DNA of 64,000 nt from Pacificimonas pallii (GTDB lineage Bacteria > Pseudomonadota > Alphaproteobacteria > Sphingomonadales > Sphingomonadaceae), in the NCBI RefSeq assembly GCF_019204005.1, contig NZ_JAGSPA010000004.1:216001-280000 (forward strand). The letters run 5' to 3'. Positions 8,623 through 17,092 of this stretch are shown piece after piece (within the stretch, counting starts at the first letter, position 1; each line of letters starts with the position of its first letter). The notes beneath the pieces were generated by a model, which searched no databases, had not been told where the DNA came from, and saw only the letters and a list, made by a program, of their open reading frames with translations. Both the position numbers and the translations under genes were made by a program.

Positions 8623-10046
8623 TTCGTGTCCCCTTCACCGGGCTGGCCGAGTTCAAAGTCGCTGACGGGGCGCATGCCGCTCCCGGCGTCGTACAGCAGC
8701 GCACCGTCCAGCCAGACCTTCTCCGGCCGGGCATATACGGAAAGCGGGTCGCCGTTCCATAGAACGACATCGCCGCGCTTGCCGACTTCCAGGCTGCCAA
8801 CCTCATCGTCGATGCCAAGTGCCTTCGCCGGATTCATGCCGATCCATGTCCATGCTGTTTCGGGCAGGATATTGAGACCGGCACGATTGCCATCGGCAAG
8901 CGCCTTGGCGCTTTCCTGATTGAGACGCTGGATGCCGATATCGTCATCGGAGTGCGTGATGGCGCAGGCACCGGCGGCGTGGACGAACGGGATATTCTCC
9001 CGAATGCCGTCATAGCTTTCCATCTTGAAGCCCCACCAGTCGGCCCACATGGCCGCGCAGGTGCCGTTCTCCTTCAACAGGTCGGCGATCTTGTAGGCCT
9101 CGACAGCGTGGTGAAACGCGCTGACCTTATAGCCGAATTCCTTCGCCAGATCGAGAATTCCGGCCATTTCATCGGCGCGGTAGCAGTGATTTTGCACCAG
9201 GATTTCGCCGTCGAGGACACCGCGCAAGGTATCAAGCTGCAGGTCGCGCTTGGGAATGTCCTTTGCTTTTGCGGTACCATTCTCGACCTTCTCGTCCCAG
9301 GCGTCCCACTGGCGGTCATATTCGACCGCCTTTTGCCAGGTTATGCGATAGAGCGCAAAATTGCCCATGCGGCTGCCGGGCATGCGCCCCTGGCTGCCAT
9401 AGACACGCTTGGGGTTCTCGCCGCAGGCCATTTTCAGGCTGTCGGGCGCGCCGGGGAATTTCATGCCCTGCACGGTGCGGGCCGGGACATTGCGCAGCGT
9501 CACGCCGCGCCCGCCAAACAGGTTCGCCGATCCCGGCAGGATGTGCAGCGTCGTGACACCGGCGGCAAGCGCGCGGCTGAAACCGGGGTCCTGCGGCCAG
9601 ACGCCGTGCTGTGCCTCGACCTCCGATGTGACAGGGCCGGTGACTTCATTGCCGTCGGAATGCGCATCGACGCTGGGCGACGGATAATTGCCGAGGTGCG
9701 AATGGATATCGATAATGCCCGGCGTGACCCACTTGCCGCCCGCATCGATGCGCAGGGCATCGGCGGGGGCGTCGACGGCGGTACCAATGGCGGCGACCTT
9801 GCCGCCTTCGATCAGGAGCGTGCCGCCCATGATCTTTCCGCCCGCGCCGTCATAGATATTGGCGTTCTCGATCACGGTCGTCTGCGATCCGTAGGGCGCA
9901 TAGGTCGACGCGTAGGGATTCTCCGCCCGTTTTGGCAGTTCGGACGATGAAGCCGATTTCGGCCCGGCCGTATCCGCCTGCGCGGTCGCACAGGCGGTGA
10001 GCGCCGCGGCGCTTGCCAAGGCCAGCGCCATTCTGAGCCTGGACAT
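8619..10046 (-). CDS. amidohydrolase (COG1228), lipoprotein-type signal
   Basis: A 475-residue metal-dependent hydrolase. The first ligands are intact in TPGIIDIHSHLGNYPSP near residue 115; later ligand histidines are plausible at QNHCYRADE and SAFHHAVEAY, and the catalytic Asp in AITHSDDD. The signal peptide ends in LTACATA, a lipobox with Cys18, so the protein is probably a lipoprotein facing the periplasm. COG1228 members include Xaa-Pro and other dipeptidases, which would fit the peptide transporter directly upstream; that substrate is an inference. The start shares one base with the transporter stop (TAATG), and its own stop overlaps the degenerate paralogue. Confidence 0.88.
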   Translation of the reverse strand: MSRLRMALALASAAALTACATAQADTAGPKSASSSELPKRAENPYASTYAPYGSQTTVIENANIYDGAGGKIMGGTLLIEGGKVAAIGTAVDAPADALRIDAGGKWVTPGIIDIHSHLGNYPSPSVDAHSDGNEVTGPVTSEVEAQHGVWPQDPGFSRALAAGVTTLHILPGSANLFGGRGVTLRNVPARTVQGMKFPGAPDSLKMACGENPKRVYGSQGRMPGSRMGNFALYRITWQKAVEYDRQWDAWDEKVENGTAKAKDIPKRDLQLDTLRGVLDGEILVQNHCYRADEMAGILDLAKEFGYKVSAFHHAVEAYKIADLLKENGTCAAMWADWWGFKMESYDGIRENIPFVHAAGACAITHSDDDIGIQRLNQESAKALADGNRAGLNILPETAWTWIGMNPAKALGIDDEVGSLEVGKRGDVVLWNGDPLSVYARPEKVWLDGALLYDAGSGMRPVSDFELGQPGEGDTK

Positions 10047-11662
10047 TAACGTGTCTCCGTCGTCGTGTTCACACCCGCGGCCTGCGGCTCGGCAAGACCG
10101 GCCTCGCCTGCCAATGCGTGATCGACATCGTCGTCGGCCAGCGTATCGAGGTGCATCAGTTTCTTTATGAGCGGCGAGATGATCATCACGGCCACGCCCA
10201 CACCGACGGCAAAAAGACCGACGGTCTCATAGACGCCCAGAACGACCTCCTTGCCGGCCTCTGCGCCTTCAAGCCCTTCGCCGCCCGTCGCCTGAGCGAT
10301 CAGGCCCGCCGCGAAATTACCCGCCGCAGAAGCGAAGAACCAGGTGCCCATGATCAGGCTGGCCATATGGGTTGGGGCAAGCCGGTTCATGGCGCTGAGC
10401 CCCACCGGCGAAAGGCAAAGCTCACCGGTCGTGTGCAAAAGATAGATCAGGAAGATCAGGATCACCGGTACAGGCACGTCGAGGCCCACGGCCTCCGCGC
10501 CCCATACCAGCACCAGAAAGCCAAGTCCGACCTGTACGACGCCAAGGCCGAACTTCAGGGGCGCGGAGGGCTCCATGCCCTTCTGCCCCAGCCACGTCCA
10601 GACGATGGCGAATATCGGCGCGAGCATGATGATGTAAATCGCGTTGATCGACTGGAACACCGATGCCGGGACACCGCCGCGGTCGACATGGCGGTCAGTG
10701 AACAGGTTGAGCGAGGAACCCGCCTGCTCGAAAAGGGCCCAGAAAATGATCGACGTCAGGATCAGGAACAGCGCGGCAAAGATGCGGTCGCGATCCTCTG
10801 CCGGTAAGCGGACCACGGCGATGAAGATGACATACAGCACGAGCGCGCCGCCGAAACCGCCCAGAACATAGCCGACCAGCGCCTGGTTCTGAATGGCGAG
10901 CCAGCACAGCCCGACAAGCGCGAACCCTGCGACGTACATCCACCATTCGACGGAAATGCCCGCGACCTTTTCCTTCAGGCGTGCGGGGTTCTTCGCCTCA
11001 CCGCGGCCAAGCAATAGCGGCTTGCCCCAGATGAAGACGATCAGGCCCGCCAGCATGCCGAAACCGGCGAGGCCGAAGCCATAGGCCCAGCCATAGGTTT
11101 CGCCAATGTAACCGCAGAGCAGCGAACCGAGCGCCGCGCCGAGATTAATGCCCATGTAAAAAATTGTGTACGCAGGGTCCCTGCGGATATCCGTGCGCGT
11201 GTAAAGCTGACCGACGATCACCGATATGTTCGCCTTCAGAAACCCTGAGCCCACGATGATAAGCGCGAGGGCCAGCCAGAAGACGGACATCATCGGGTTG
11301 TCCTGTCCGAGCGATCCATCTCCTTCGAACGCCATGAAGAAGTGGCCGAGCGTCAGCAGGATAGCCCCGAAAAGAACGGCTTTTCTTTGCCCCAGATACC
11401 TGTCGGCAAGATAGCCGCCCACCACCGGCGTAATGTAAACGAGCGCGGTATACGCGCCGTAGATGATCGAACCTTCGCCGTCGGAAAATGCCCAGTGCTT
11501 CACCAGATAGAAGATCAGCAGCGCGCGCATGCCGTAATAGGAAAAGCGCTCCCACATTTCGGCAAAGAAAAGGACGAAGAGTCCTTTTGGATGCCCCAGG
11601 AATGTGCCTGCACTGTCGGTGGATGGCAGGCCGGGTGCGGCCGCCGCTGACGTGTTCGCCAT
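10046..11662 (-). CDS. POT-family proton-dependent oligopeptide transporter
   Basis: An inner-membrane major-facilitator protein of 538 residues with 12-14 helices, importing di- and tripeptides with protons. Family signatures are visible: FFAEMWERFSYYGMRALL (the ExxERFxYYG motif of helix 1) and the FYMGINLGAALGSLLCGYIG segment in helix 5, plus the PTR2 block GFLKANIS. The ATG at 11662 is chosen because AAGAGGG lies in the right place and the protein then begins MANTSAAAAPG; an upstream GTG at 11692 is less likely. It is the first gene of a three-gene leftward operon with two amidohydrolases, which suggests uptake linked to hydrolysis of particular peptides. Confidence 0.94.
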   Translation of the reverse strand: MANTSAAAAPGLPSTDSAGTFLGHPKGLFVLFFAEMWERFSYYGMRALLIFYLVKHWAFSDGEGSIIYGAYTALVYITPVVGGYLADRYLGQRKAVLFGAILLTLGHFFMAFEGDGSLGQDNPMMSVFWLALALIIVGSGFLKANISVIVGQLYTRTDIRRDPAYTIFYMGINLGAALGSLLCGYIGETYGWAYGFGLAGFGMLAGLIVFIWGKPLLLGRGEAKNPARLKEKVAGISVEWWMYVAGFALVGLCWLAIQNQALVGYVLGGFGGALVLYVIFIAVVRLPAEDRDRIFAALFLILTSIIFWALFEQAGSSLNLFTDRHVDRGGVPASVFQSINAIYIIMLAPIFAIVWTWLGQKGMEPSAPLKFGLGVVQVGLGFLVLVWGAEAVGLDVPVPVILIFLIYLLHTTGELCLSPVGLSAMNRLAPTHMASLIMGTWFFASAAGNFAAGLIAQATGGEGLEGAEAGKEVVLGVYETVGLFAVGVGVAVMIISPLIKKLMHLDTLADDDVDHALAGEAGLAEPQAAGVNTTTETR

Positions 11663-11787
11663 GTATATAAGCCCTCTTTTTCCGCGCGGCACCTCCCCGA
11701 TGCCGCATTCAAGTGCCGGACATTAGCCGCGACAATTTGTTATTGAAAGCCCGTTCGATTCGTGCGCCGCGGCGCAACAGTCCGCGG

Positions 11788-13830
11788 TCAGCCGGTCCAC
11801 TTGATCCCCGCCCACATGGTGCGCGGGCGGGCAAGCGTTGTCGCGCCGCGAATATCGATGCCATCCTCGATACGGGCATCGGTCAGGTTTTCGCCGGAAA
11901 GGGTGACGGCAAAGCCGCGTGCGATGGGGATGGCCGCGCCCGCGTCGATGTGAACGAAACTGTCCAGCGGACGGCGTTCTAGATCGTCCTCGAACTGGCG
12001 GGAGACGTGGCGGATCGATGCGCCGACATGACCGTTCTCGCCGATCCGGTAGCGTGCGCTGGCAAAGGCACGGTTGCGGGCGACCTGCGGCGGACGAAAG
12101 CCATCCTGCGCGGCCGCCGCGCCGCTGCCCCTCTGTTCCGCATCCGTGAACGCATAGCTCGCAAATAGCGACAGTCTGCCGATCTCCAGATCCGCGCTGG
12201 CCTCAATCCCGCGCGCTTCGACCGCGTCCAGGTTCAGCCGCTGGCGAAACGCGCCGAAGACGAAGCCGGTGCCGGGAAATACGCCCGGTCCGCGCGCGAG
12301 CGTGATGTTGCTGACGATATCGTCGGCGCGCAGAATGAAACCGGTGACGCTCAGCCGGGCGGTGGACAGCGGGCGGTAATCAAAGCCGACGTCGACACCA
12401 TAGGTTCGTTCTGGACGAAGCGCTGCGTTTGCGGCGGTCGCATCGGGGCCGACGCGGAAGGGGCGGTACAGTTCATTCAGGGTCGGCAGCCGCCAATTCG
12501 TATAGGCGGCACTCCTTATGGTCAGGGCGGGCGCGGCGCTGAACGCGAAACCGGCGCGCCCACTTGGTTCCCAGCCCGACCGGTCGGCAAAGTCCGTCGA
12601 GGTGCTCCGTTCGGAAAACCGGCCATTTGTCAGCGACCAGCGGTCCATCCGTACGCTCGCGGTCAGCAGCAGTGCATCGCTCGCCTGCCAGTCGTGCTGC
12701 AGGAACATGCCAAAAATATCGCTGCGTCCGCCCGCCTCACGCAAAGCGGTCAGCCGCGTGCCATCGAAGGCAAATCGCTCATTGGTCGTTCCGCTCGCGT
12801 GACGCCAATCGGCGCCGACGCGCAGATCGTGTGCGCCAAAGGAGGGCCTGGCCTCCAACTTCGCGCCGATCCCCGTGGCGGGAACGTTGAACTGGTCGAG
12901 CGCCGGCTGTTCGGCCGAACGATCGCCTGCGGTCCGCGCGAAGGTCGCGCGGTAAGAGCGGGCCTGAACGTAGGCCAGCGCCTCCACCGGAACGGCCCCG
13001 CGCGATACGAAGCGGACGCTTGCGTCGGCGCCGTCAATGCCGCTGGTGACCAGACGCTGGCCGCGCTGGCGGCTGTCCTGAAACCATGCGCCGCGGACCT
13101 GCAGTTCCTTATCCGCGCCAACGGGAAAGACGGCGCGCGCGCTCAGGCTCTGCTGATCATAAGGCGACGCGGTATCGACGGCGCCGCGATCCTCCGGCGC
13201 GGTGATGAAAAATCCATCTCCCGACGCATGGCTCGCGTCGATTGCGACAAAGCCACCGCCGATCCGCCCCACCAGCGCGCCGTCCACGTCGATGCCGTCA
13301 CGACTGCCATAGCGCGCCGAAAGGCCGCTGCTGCGCGTGTCCGGCCCCGCACTCATCAATTCGATCGCGCCCGACAGCGCGCCTGCGCTGAAGGCGCCCG
13401 TCCCGCCGCCTGTCCTGACCCGAACGGCCGACAGACTGCCCGCTGCGATCGCTGGCCACGGTACCCAGCCCGCAAAGGGGTCGGTGACGGGAACGCCGTC
13501 CAGCAGGACGAGCGCGCGCCCCGCGGCATTGCCGCCGATTCCGCGCAAAGTGACCCCCTGGCTGGTCGCATTGGCACTGCGCGCATCGGACCGGCGGAAC
13601 AGCTGAAATCCGGGAATGGCCGCCAGCATATTCTCGGTCTGTCCCGACGGCGCATCGGCCAGCAGGGCGGGCGGCAGCACCAGCGTCGCATCCGCCGCCA
13701 CGCCGGGCGCTGCGGGCAGCGCGGTACCGGTGACAATGATTTCGTCATTCGCATGCGCACGGCCGGGCGCTGCGATTGCGAACATGAAAGCGCTGTAAAA
13801 CGCCGCACGAGGAAACAGATTGCTGGACAC
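11788..13830 (-). CDS. TonB-dependent outer-membrane receptor
   Basis: A 680-residue outer-membrane receptor. A signal peptide ends near APGRAHA and is followed at once by a TonB-box-like DEIIVTG. The plug domain runs to about residue 150, with VTLRGIGGNAAGRALVLLDGVPV (the LRG/LDGVP motifs) and SGAIEL at its end, then a 22-strand barrel finishing ARPRTMWAGIKW. The size and plug are closest to the BtuB/small-siderophore type. No cobalamin riboswitch was seen in the 90 bases upstream, and no substrate-specific neighbour is present, so the ligand is open. It is divergent from the nitroreductase gene. Confidence 0.9.
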   Translation of the reverse strand: MSSNLFPRAAFYSAFMFAIAAPGRAHANDEIIVTGTALPAAPGVAADATLVLPPALLADAPSGQTENMLAAIPGFQLFRRSDARSANATSQGVTLRGIGGNAAGRALVLLDGVPVTDPFAGWVPWPAIAAGSLSAVRVRTGGGTGAFSAGALSGAIELMSAGPDTRSSGLSARYGSRDGIDVDGALVGRIGGGFVAIDASHASGDGFFITAPEDRGAVDTASPYDQQSLSARAVFPVGADKELQVRGAWFQDSRQRGQRLVTSGIDGADASVRFVSRGAVPVEALAYVQARSYRATFARTAGDRSAEQPALDQFNVPATGIGAKLEARPSFGAHDLRVGADWRHASGTTNERFAFDGTRLTALREAGGRSDIFGMFLQHDWQASDALLLTASVRMDRWSLTNGRFSERSTSTDFADRSGWEPSGRAGFAFSAAPALTIRSAAYTNWRLPTLNELYRPFRVGPDATAANAALRPERTYGVDVGFDYRPLSTARLSVTGFILRADDIVSNITLARGPGVFPGTGFVFGAFRQRLNLDAVEARGIEASADLEIGRLSLFASYAFTDAEQRGSGAAAAQDGFRPPQVARNRAFASARYRIGENGHVGASIRHVSRQFEDDLERRPLDSFVHIDAGAAIPIARGFAVTLSGENLTDARIEDGIDIRGATTLARPRTMWAGIKWTG

Positions 13831-13929
13831 GGCTGGCTTGGAATTCCGGATTGGGGGATGGAGTGTATCTTGCTAATGCAGGCAGCCGAACGTGCAACCC
13901 TGTCCCGCTCCATGTGAAAGTATGTCTCG

Positions 13930-14520
13930 ATGCCGCCGACGCCAGAGCCGATGAATGATCGCTCGACACCTCTTGCCCTGTTGATGAGCCGGCGATCGGG
14001 CCGCCCGCGCGATATGGTGGAACCCGCGCCTGACGCAGAGGAACTGACGGCGATCCTGACCGCGGCAACGCGCGTGCCGGATCATGGCAAGATTGCGCCG
14101 TGGCGATTTGTGGTCATCCCGCGTGACCGGCGCGATGCCTTCGCGGCCATGCTGCACGCGGCCTATGCCGAGGAACGCCCGAATGCCGGCAGGCTGGAGG
14201 GAAAGGCCATTGACGATTTCGCGCAGCAGGCGCCGCTGCTGATTGCCGTGCTGCATCGCCCGGATCCGTCCCGTTCCATTCCCCTCAAGGAGCAGGAATG
14301 GAGCGCGGCGGCGGCGGCCATGACGCTTGAGCACGCCGTCCATGCGTCAGGCTATGTATCGGGCTGGCTGACCGGCTGGGCGGCCTATTCCAAAAGCGTG
14401 ACACGGGCGCTGGGGGAGGAGGGCGATACCATCATCGGCTTCTTCTTCATCGGGTCGCCCGGCAAGACGCTCATCGAGCGCCCGCGCCCCGAACTGGACG
14501 AAGTCGTCAGCACGTGGTGA
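13930..14520 (+). CDS. nitroreductase-family flavoprotein, YdjA type
   Basis: A 196-residue FMN-dependent oxidoreductase. It resembles Escherichia coli YdjA: LLMSRRSGRPRDMVEPAP at the N-terminus gives the Arg/Ser FMN phosphate contacts, TRVPDHGKIAPWRFVVI is the YdjA PDH(G/K) motif, and GFFFIGSPGKT is the C-terminal block. The small single-domain size also fits. The physiological acceptor is unknown. The start may be ATG 13930 or ATG 13951 (MNDRSTPLALL), which matches relatives better; neither has a strong ribosome site. It is divergent from the TonB receptor and converges on the coiled-coil protein gene. Confidence 0.86.
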   Translation: MPPTPEPMNDRSTPLALLMSRRSGRPRDMVEPAPDAEELTAILTAATRVPDHGKIAPWRFVVIPRDRRDAFAAMLHAAYAEERPNAGRLEGKAIDDFAQQAPLLIAVLHRPDPSRSIPLKEQEWSAAAAAMTLEHAVHASGYVSGWLTGWAAYSKSVTRALGEEGDTIIGFFFIGSPGKTLIERPRPELDEVVSTW

Positions 14521-14545
14521 TCCTGCGGGTGCCCGGTTTTTTTCG

Positions 14546-15151
14546 CTAATTGACCCTGTCGACGCGCACCGCCCGCTTGCGGCCGCTCACGCGCAGTTCA
14601 TAGCCCGATAGCGCCGCGCGTTTGACCGTGATCTCGGCGCCCGGTTTTGCCTTGAACGGGCGCCCCCCCTTCTGCCGCCATGCCTGACCGTTCGCCAGAA
14701 CGAAGGTGCTTCCGACAAAGCTGTTACCGGGGATCATCTGCGCGAGGGTCGAGGAGATATCGTCTATTCCGCGCGCGACGCGGCCGTCCCCCGCCTTCAG
14801 GTCTTCCGCACCGAACGCCGCTTCGACGGCCTGCGCTTCCGCCGCGGCCAGGGCGGCCTGACGCGCAGCCTCCGCCGCTGCCTGTTCCGCGGCCAGTTTC
14901 GCGGCTTCGGCGGCGCGGGCCTCGGCAAGGCGCTTTTCCTTCGCGGCGCGATCCGCGACGATCTGCTGTGCCTCGGTATTCAAGCGGGTCGCCATGCCGT
15001 CATAGCAGGCAAGGCGTTCTTCTTGATCCACCTTCGCGGCGCAGGAGATGAACTCCGCTTCATTGATCTCGGCTGCCGCGCTGGCGGTAAAGCCCGTCGC
15101 GATCAGAACGGAAAGGCCAGCGATAAGCGGACGACGGGGGGAACGGGACAT
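14546..15151 (-). CDS. exported Ala/Glu coiled-coil protein, unknown function
   Basis: A 201-residue protein with a Sec signal peptide (MSRSPRRPLIAGLSVLIATG, cut near SAAA). The mature part begins with a two-cysteine motif, FISCAAKVDQEERLACYD, then a long Ala/Glu/Gln/Arg coiled coil (about residues 50-105). The C-terminus is compact and ends in a basic beta segment, YELRVSGRKRAVRVDRVN. The SCAAK-ERLACYD motif recalls VasI-like and sphingomonad periplasmic proteins, but no type VI genes are nearby, so I do not assign a function. ATG 15151 is chosen for its GGAAG ribosome site. It is divergent from the GntR gene, 127 bases away. Confidence 0.7.
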   Translation of the reverse strand: MSRSPRRPLIAGLSVLIATGFTASAAAEINEAEFISCAAKVDQEERLACYDGMATRLNTEAQQIVADRAAKEKRLAEARAAEAAKLAAEQAAAEAARQAALAAAEAQAVEAAFGAEDLKAGDGRVARGIDDISSTLAQMIPGNSFVGSTFVLANGQAWRQKGGRPFKAKPGAEITVKRAALSGYELRVSGRKRAVRVDRVN

Positions 15152-15242
15152 GTTGCTTCCTTGTCTTGAACCTGAACTTCCCCTTGCCGCCACCGCACGC
15201 GCGAATCAACGCAGTTGGGCAGGGCGACCTGCGGCATCGGGG

Positions 15243-15276
15243 TTGACTGCCTTACTGTGCTATGGTGTTAGAACAC
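15243..15276 (+). promoter_or_regulatory. GntR autoregulatory operator over its promoter
   Basis: A perfect 12-bp palindrome GTGTTAGAACAC lies at 15265-15276, two bases before the regulator's ATG. A -35-like TTGACT is at 15243-15248, and a 17-18 base spacer places the -10 inside the palindrome. Transcription would then start at about the ATG, giving a leaderless message. GTGT-n-ACAC palindromes are typical of YtrA-type GntR operators. Confidence 0.55.
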
Positions 15277-15278
15277 TC

Positions 15279-15632
15279 ATGTGGCAGGACGCTAGACCCA
15301 TTTATCTGCAGATCCGGGACCGGATTTCAGCATCCATCATTGATGGCGAATTCGGCGTGGGCGAGCCCTTGCCGTCCGTTCGTGTTCTGGCCGCGAAGGA
15401 GGAGGTCAATCCGCTGACCGTATCCAAGGCCTATCAGGAATTGCAGGTCGCCGGACTTGTCCAGGCGCGCCGCGGTCTCGGCCTGTTCGTGACCGCCGGT
15501 GCGCGTGAGCGGCTGGTGACGGAGCAGCGCCGCATCTTCCTGAAGGGTGACTGGCCGCGCATCCGCGCCCATGTCGAACGCCTTGGCTTTGATATTCGCG
15601 ATCTGCTGGAAAGCGAACCCGAGGACGCGTGA
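15279..15632 (+). CDS. GntR-family regulator, YtrA subfamily
   Basis: A 117-residue transcription factor. Residues about 5-75 are the winged helix: RPIYLQIRDRISASIIDGEF, then EPLPSVRVLAAKEEVNPLTV (recognition helix) and the wing ARRGLGLFV. Only about 45 residues follow, a short helical tail as in YtrA members, too small for a ligand-binding domain. I start at ATG 15279 (MWQDARPIYLQ) because the frame upstream lacks family similarity and crosses the promoter. YtrA regulators usually sit with an ABC transporter operon; none is here. A palindrome overlapping the promoter suggests self-repression. Confidence 0.9.
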   Translation: MWQDARPIYLQIRDRISASIIDGEFGVGEPLPSVRVLAAKEEVNPLTVSKAYQELQVAGLVQARRGLGLFVTAGARERLVTEQRRIFLKGDWPRIRAHVERLGFDIRDLLESEPEDA

Positions 15633-15708
15633 ACGGCATGTTCCGCGGCGACATGTCCTCCCGTCCGGAAACGTGACATCCCAGGTATTTTGTGCGCGCG
15701 CGCGTCTT

Positions 15709-15763
15709 ACTCGTCTGATGACGAGTCATGTTGCTTTAAGATTGTAACCGGCAGGATGCCGGT
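15709..15763 (+). other. two hairpins in the GntR-msrB gap
   Basis: ACTCGTC (15709-15715) pairs with GACGAGT (15720-15726), and ACCGGCA (15747-15753) pairs with TGCCGGT (15757-15763). The first may be the end of the GntR transcript and the second lies 15 bases before the msrB start, where it could affect translation. Neither has a T run. Confidence 0.35.
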
Positions 15764-15778
15764 CACGAATATGCGAAC

Positions 15779-16294
15779 ATGGATATGTCTATGACAACGA
15801 AACGCGAGTTTCTCAGGCTTGGCGCGGGCGGGGTTGCCGCGCTTTTCGCGGCCACGTCCGCGCGCGCCGGTAACGCTGCGCGCGGCGATTTTCCCGTCAG
15901 CTATAGCGATGCCGAATGGAAGAAACGCCTGACCGACCGGGAATATCATGTCCTGCGGCAAGCGCGCACCGAACGTCCGGGCACGTCGCCGCTGAACGCG
16001 GAAAAGCGCCGCGGCGTGTTTACCTGCGCGGGCTGCGGCAATCCTGTCTATTCGTCGCTCACCAAATATGATTCGGGCACGGGCTGGCCGAGTTTCTGGG
16101 CGCCGATCCGCAAGAATTCGGTCGGAACCTCCAGGGATCGCGGCTTCTTCACGGTCCGCACCGAAGTGCACTGCGCAAGGTGCGGCGGCCATCTTGGCCA
16201 TATGTTTGGTGATGGCCCGGCACCGACGGGGAAGCGCCACTGCATCAACGGTGCCGCACTGAATTTCGTTCATAGACCAAAGAAGGGCGCATGA
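15779..16294 (+). CDS. msrB: exported peptide-methionine (R)-S-oxide reductase
   Basis: Reduces the R isomer of methionine sulphoxide. The SelR domain spans about residues 40-165: zinc cysteines in CAGCGNP and CARCGGHLGH, the substrate box TGWPSF, and the catalytic Cys in KRHCINGAAL. The N-terminus MTTKREFLRLGAGGVAALFA with a following SARA is a twin-arginine-like signal (KR in place of RR), so the enzyme is probably folded in the cytosol and exported. Starts at ATG 15779, 15785 or 15791 are all possible. Its stop overlaps the msrA start (ATGATG), making an msrB-msrA operon for both sulphoxide isomers in the envelope. Confidence 0.94.
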   Translation: MDMSMTTKREFLRLGAGGVAALFAATSARAGNAARGDFPVSYSDAEWKKRLTDREYHVLRQARTERPGTSPLNAEKRRGVFTCAGCGNPVYSSLTKYDSGTGWPSFWAPIRKNSVGTSRDRGFFTVRTEVHCARCGGHLGHMFGDGPAPTGKRHCINGAALNFVHRPKKGA

Positions 16295-16911
16295 TGCGCA
16301 TATTCATCCTTACCGCAGGGCTCTTGGCGATGTGCGCCTGCTCCGCGGAAGCGCAGAACGCCCCTGCCGCCTCCGGCGGGGAATCGAAACGGGAGCGCGC
16401 CTATTTCGCGATGGGCTGTTTCTGGTGCGGCGAGGCCGATTTCGAAAAGATCGACGGCGTTTACGAAGCGGTGTCGGGATATGCGGGCGGCACGACCGAA
16501 AATCCGACATATCAGCAGGTCACAGCGGGCGGGACCGGCCATTATGAAGCCGTCCGCGTCAGCTATGACCCGAACATCGTCAGCTACCGGGACCTCCTCG
16601 ATATCTTCTGGCGGAACGTCGACCCGCTCGACCCGTCCGGCCAGTTCTGCGACAAGGGTCCAAGTTATCGAAGCGCGATTTTCCCGCGCAACGGCGGCGA
16701 GCGCCGCGCTGCGGAGGCAAGCCGCGACTCGGTTCAGGAAAAACTTGGCGAAGAGGTCGCCACGCGCATCGTGGCGGCGAATGTTTTTTACGCCGCCGAA
16801 CGCTATCATCAGGATTATTACATCAAGAACAAACTGCGCTACGCCTTCTACCGCGAGGGGTGCGGACGCGACGCGCGGCTCGCGGAGATTGCAGAGCGTC
16901 TCGGCGGCTGA
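16291..16911 (+). CDS. msrA: exported peptide-methionine (S)-S-oxide reductase, probable lipoprotein
   Basis: Reduces the S isomer of methionine sulphoxide. The catalytic motif is GCFWCGEADFE near residue 45, and PTYQQVTAGGTGHYEAV and YHQDYY complete the family pattern. The N-terminus MMRIFILTAGLLAMCACSAEAQ is a signal peptide with a likely lipobox (LAMC or MCAC), so the enzyme should be membrane-anchored in the periplasm, matching the exported MsrB encoded just before it. The coupling to msrB by ATGA overlap and the joint export suggest a repair system for oxidised envelope proteins. The first two codons are both ATG. Confidence 0.94.
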   Translation: MMRIFILTAGLLAMCACSAEAQNAPAASGGESKRERAYFAMGCFWCGEADFEKIDGVYEAVSGYAGGTTENPTYQQVTAGGTGHYEAVRVSYDPNIVSYRDLLDIFWRNVDPLDPSGQFCDKGPSYRSAIFPRNGGERRAAEASRDSVQEKLGEEVATRIVAANVFYAAERYHQDYYIKNKLRYAFYREGCGRDARLAEIAERLGG

Positions 16912-17092
16912 TCAGGGCTCGATCCTTTCCGGCGTCGCGTTTTTGCTATCGCCGCGGCTAATGCTGCCTTGCAACATAAACGTCTGCATGTTAGCGGGCG
17001 CAGCGCCGGTACGGAGTCGTCTCCGCGCCGCCTTTTCACGTGGCGGTAACGGCATTCGAAATTGATCCCACAAGGTGCGGAAACGGAACGGC

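Noticed and set aside
12694..13917. 407-codon plus-strand frame opposite the TonB receptor
   Set aside because: Shadow of the receptor gene; no domain or signal peptide.
13831..13929. Cobalamin riboswitch before the BtuB-sized TonB receptor
   Set aside because: No B12-box-like sequence could be found in the short leader.
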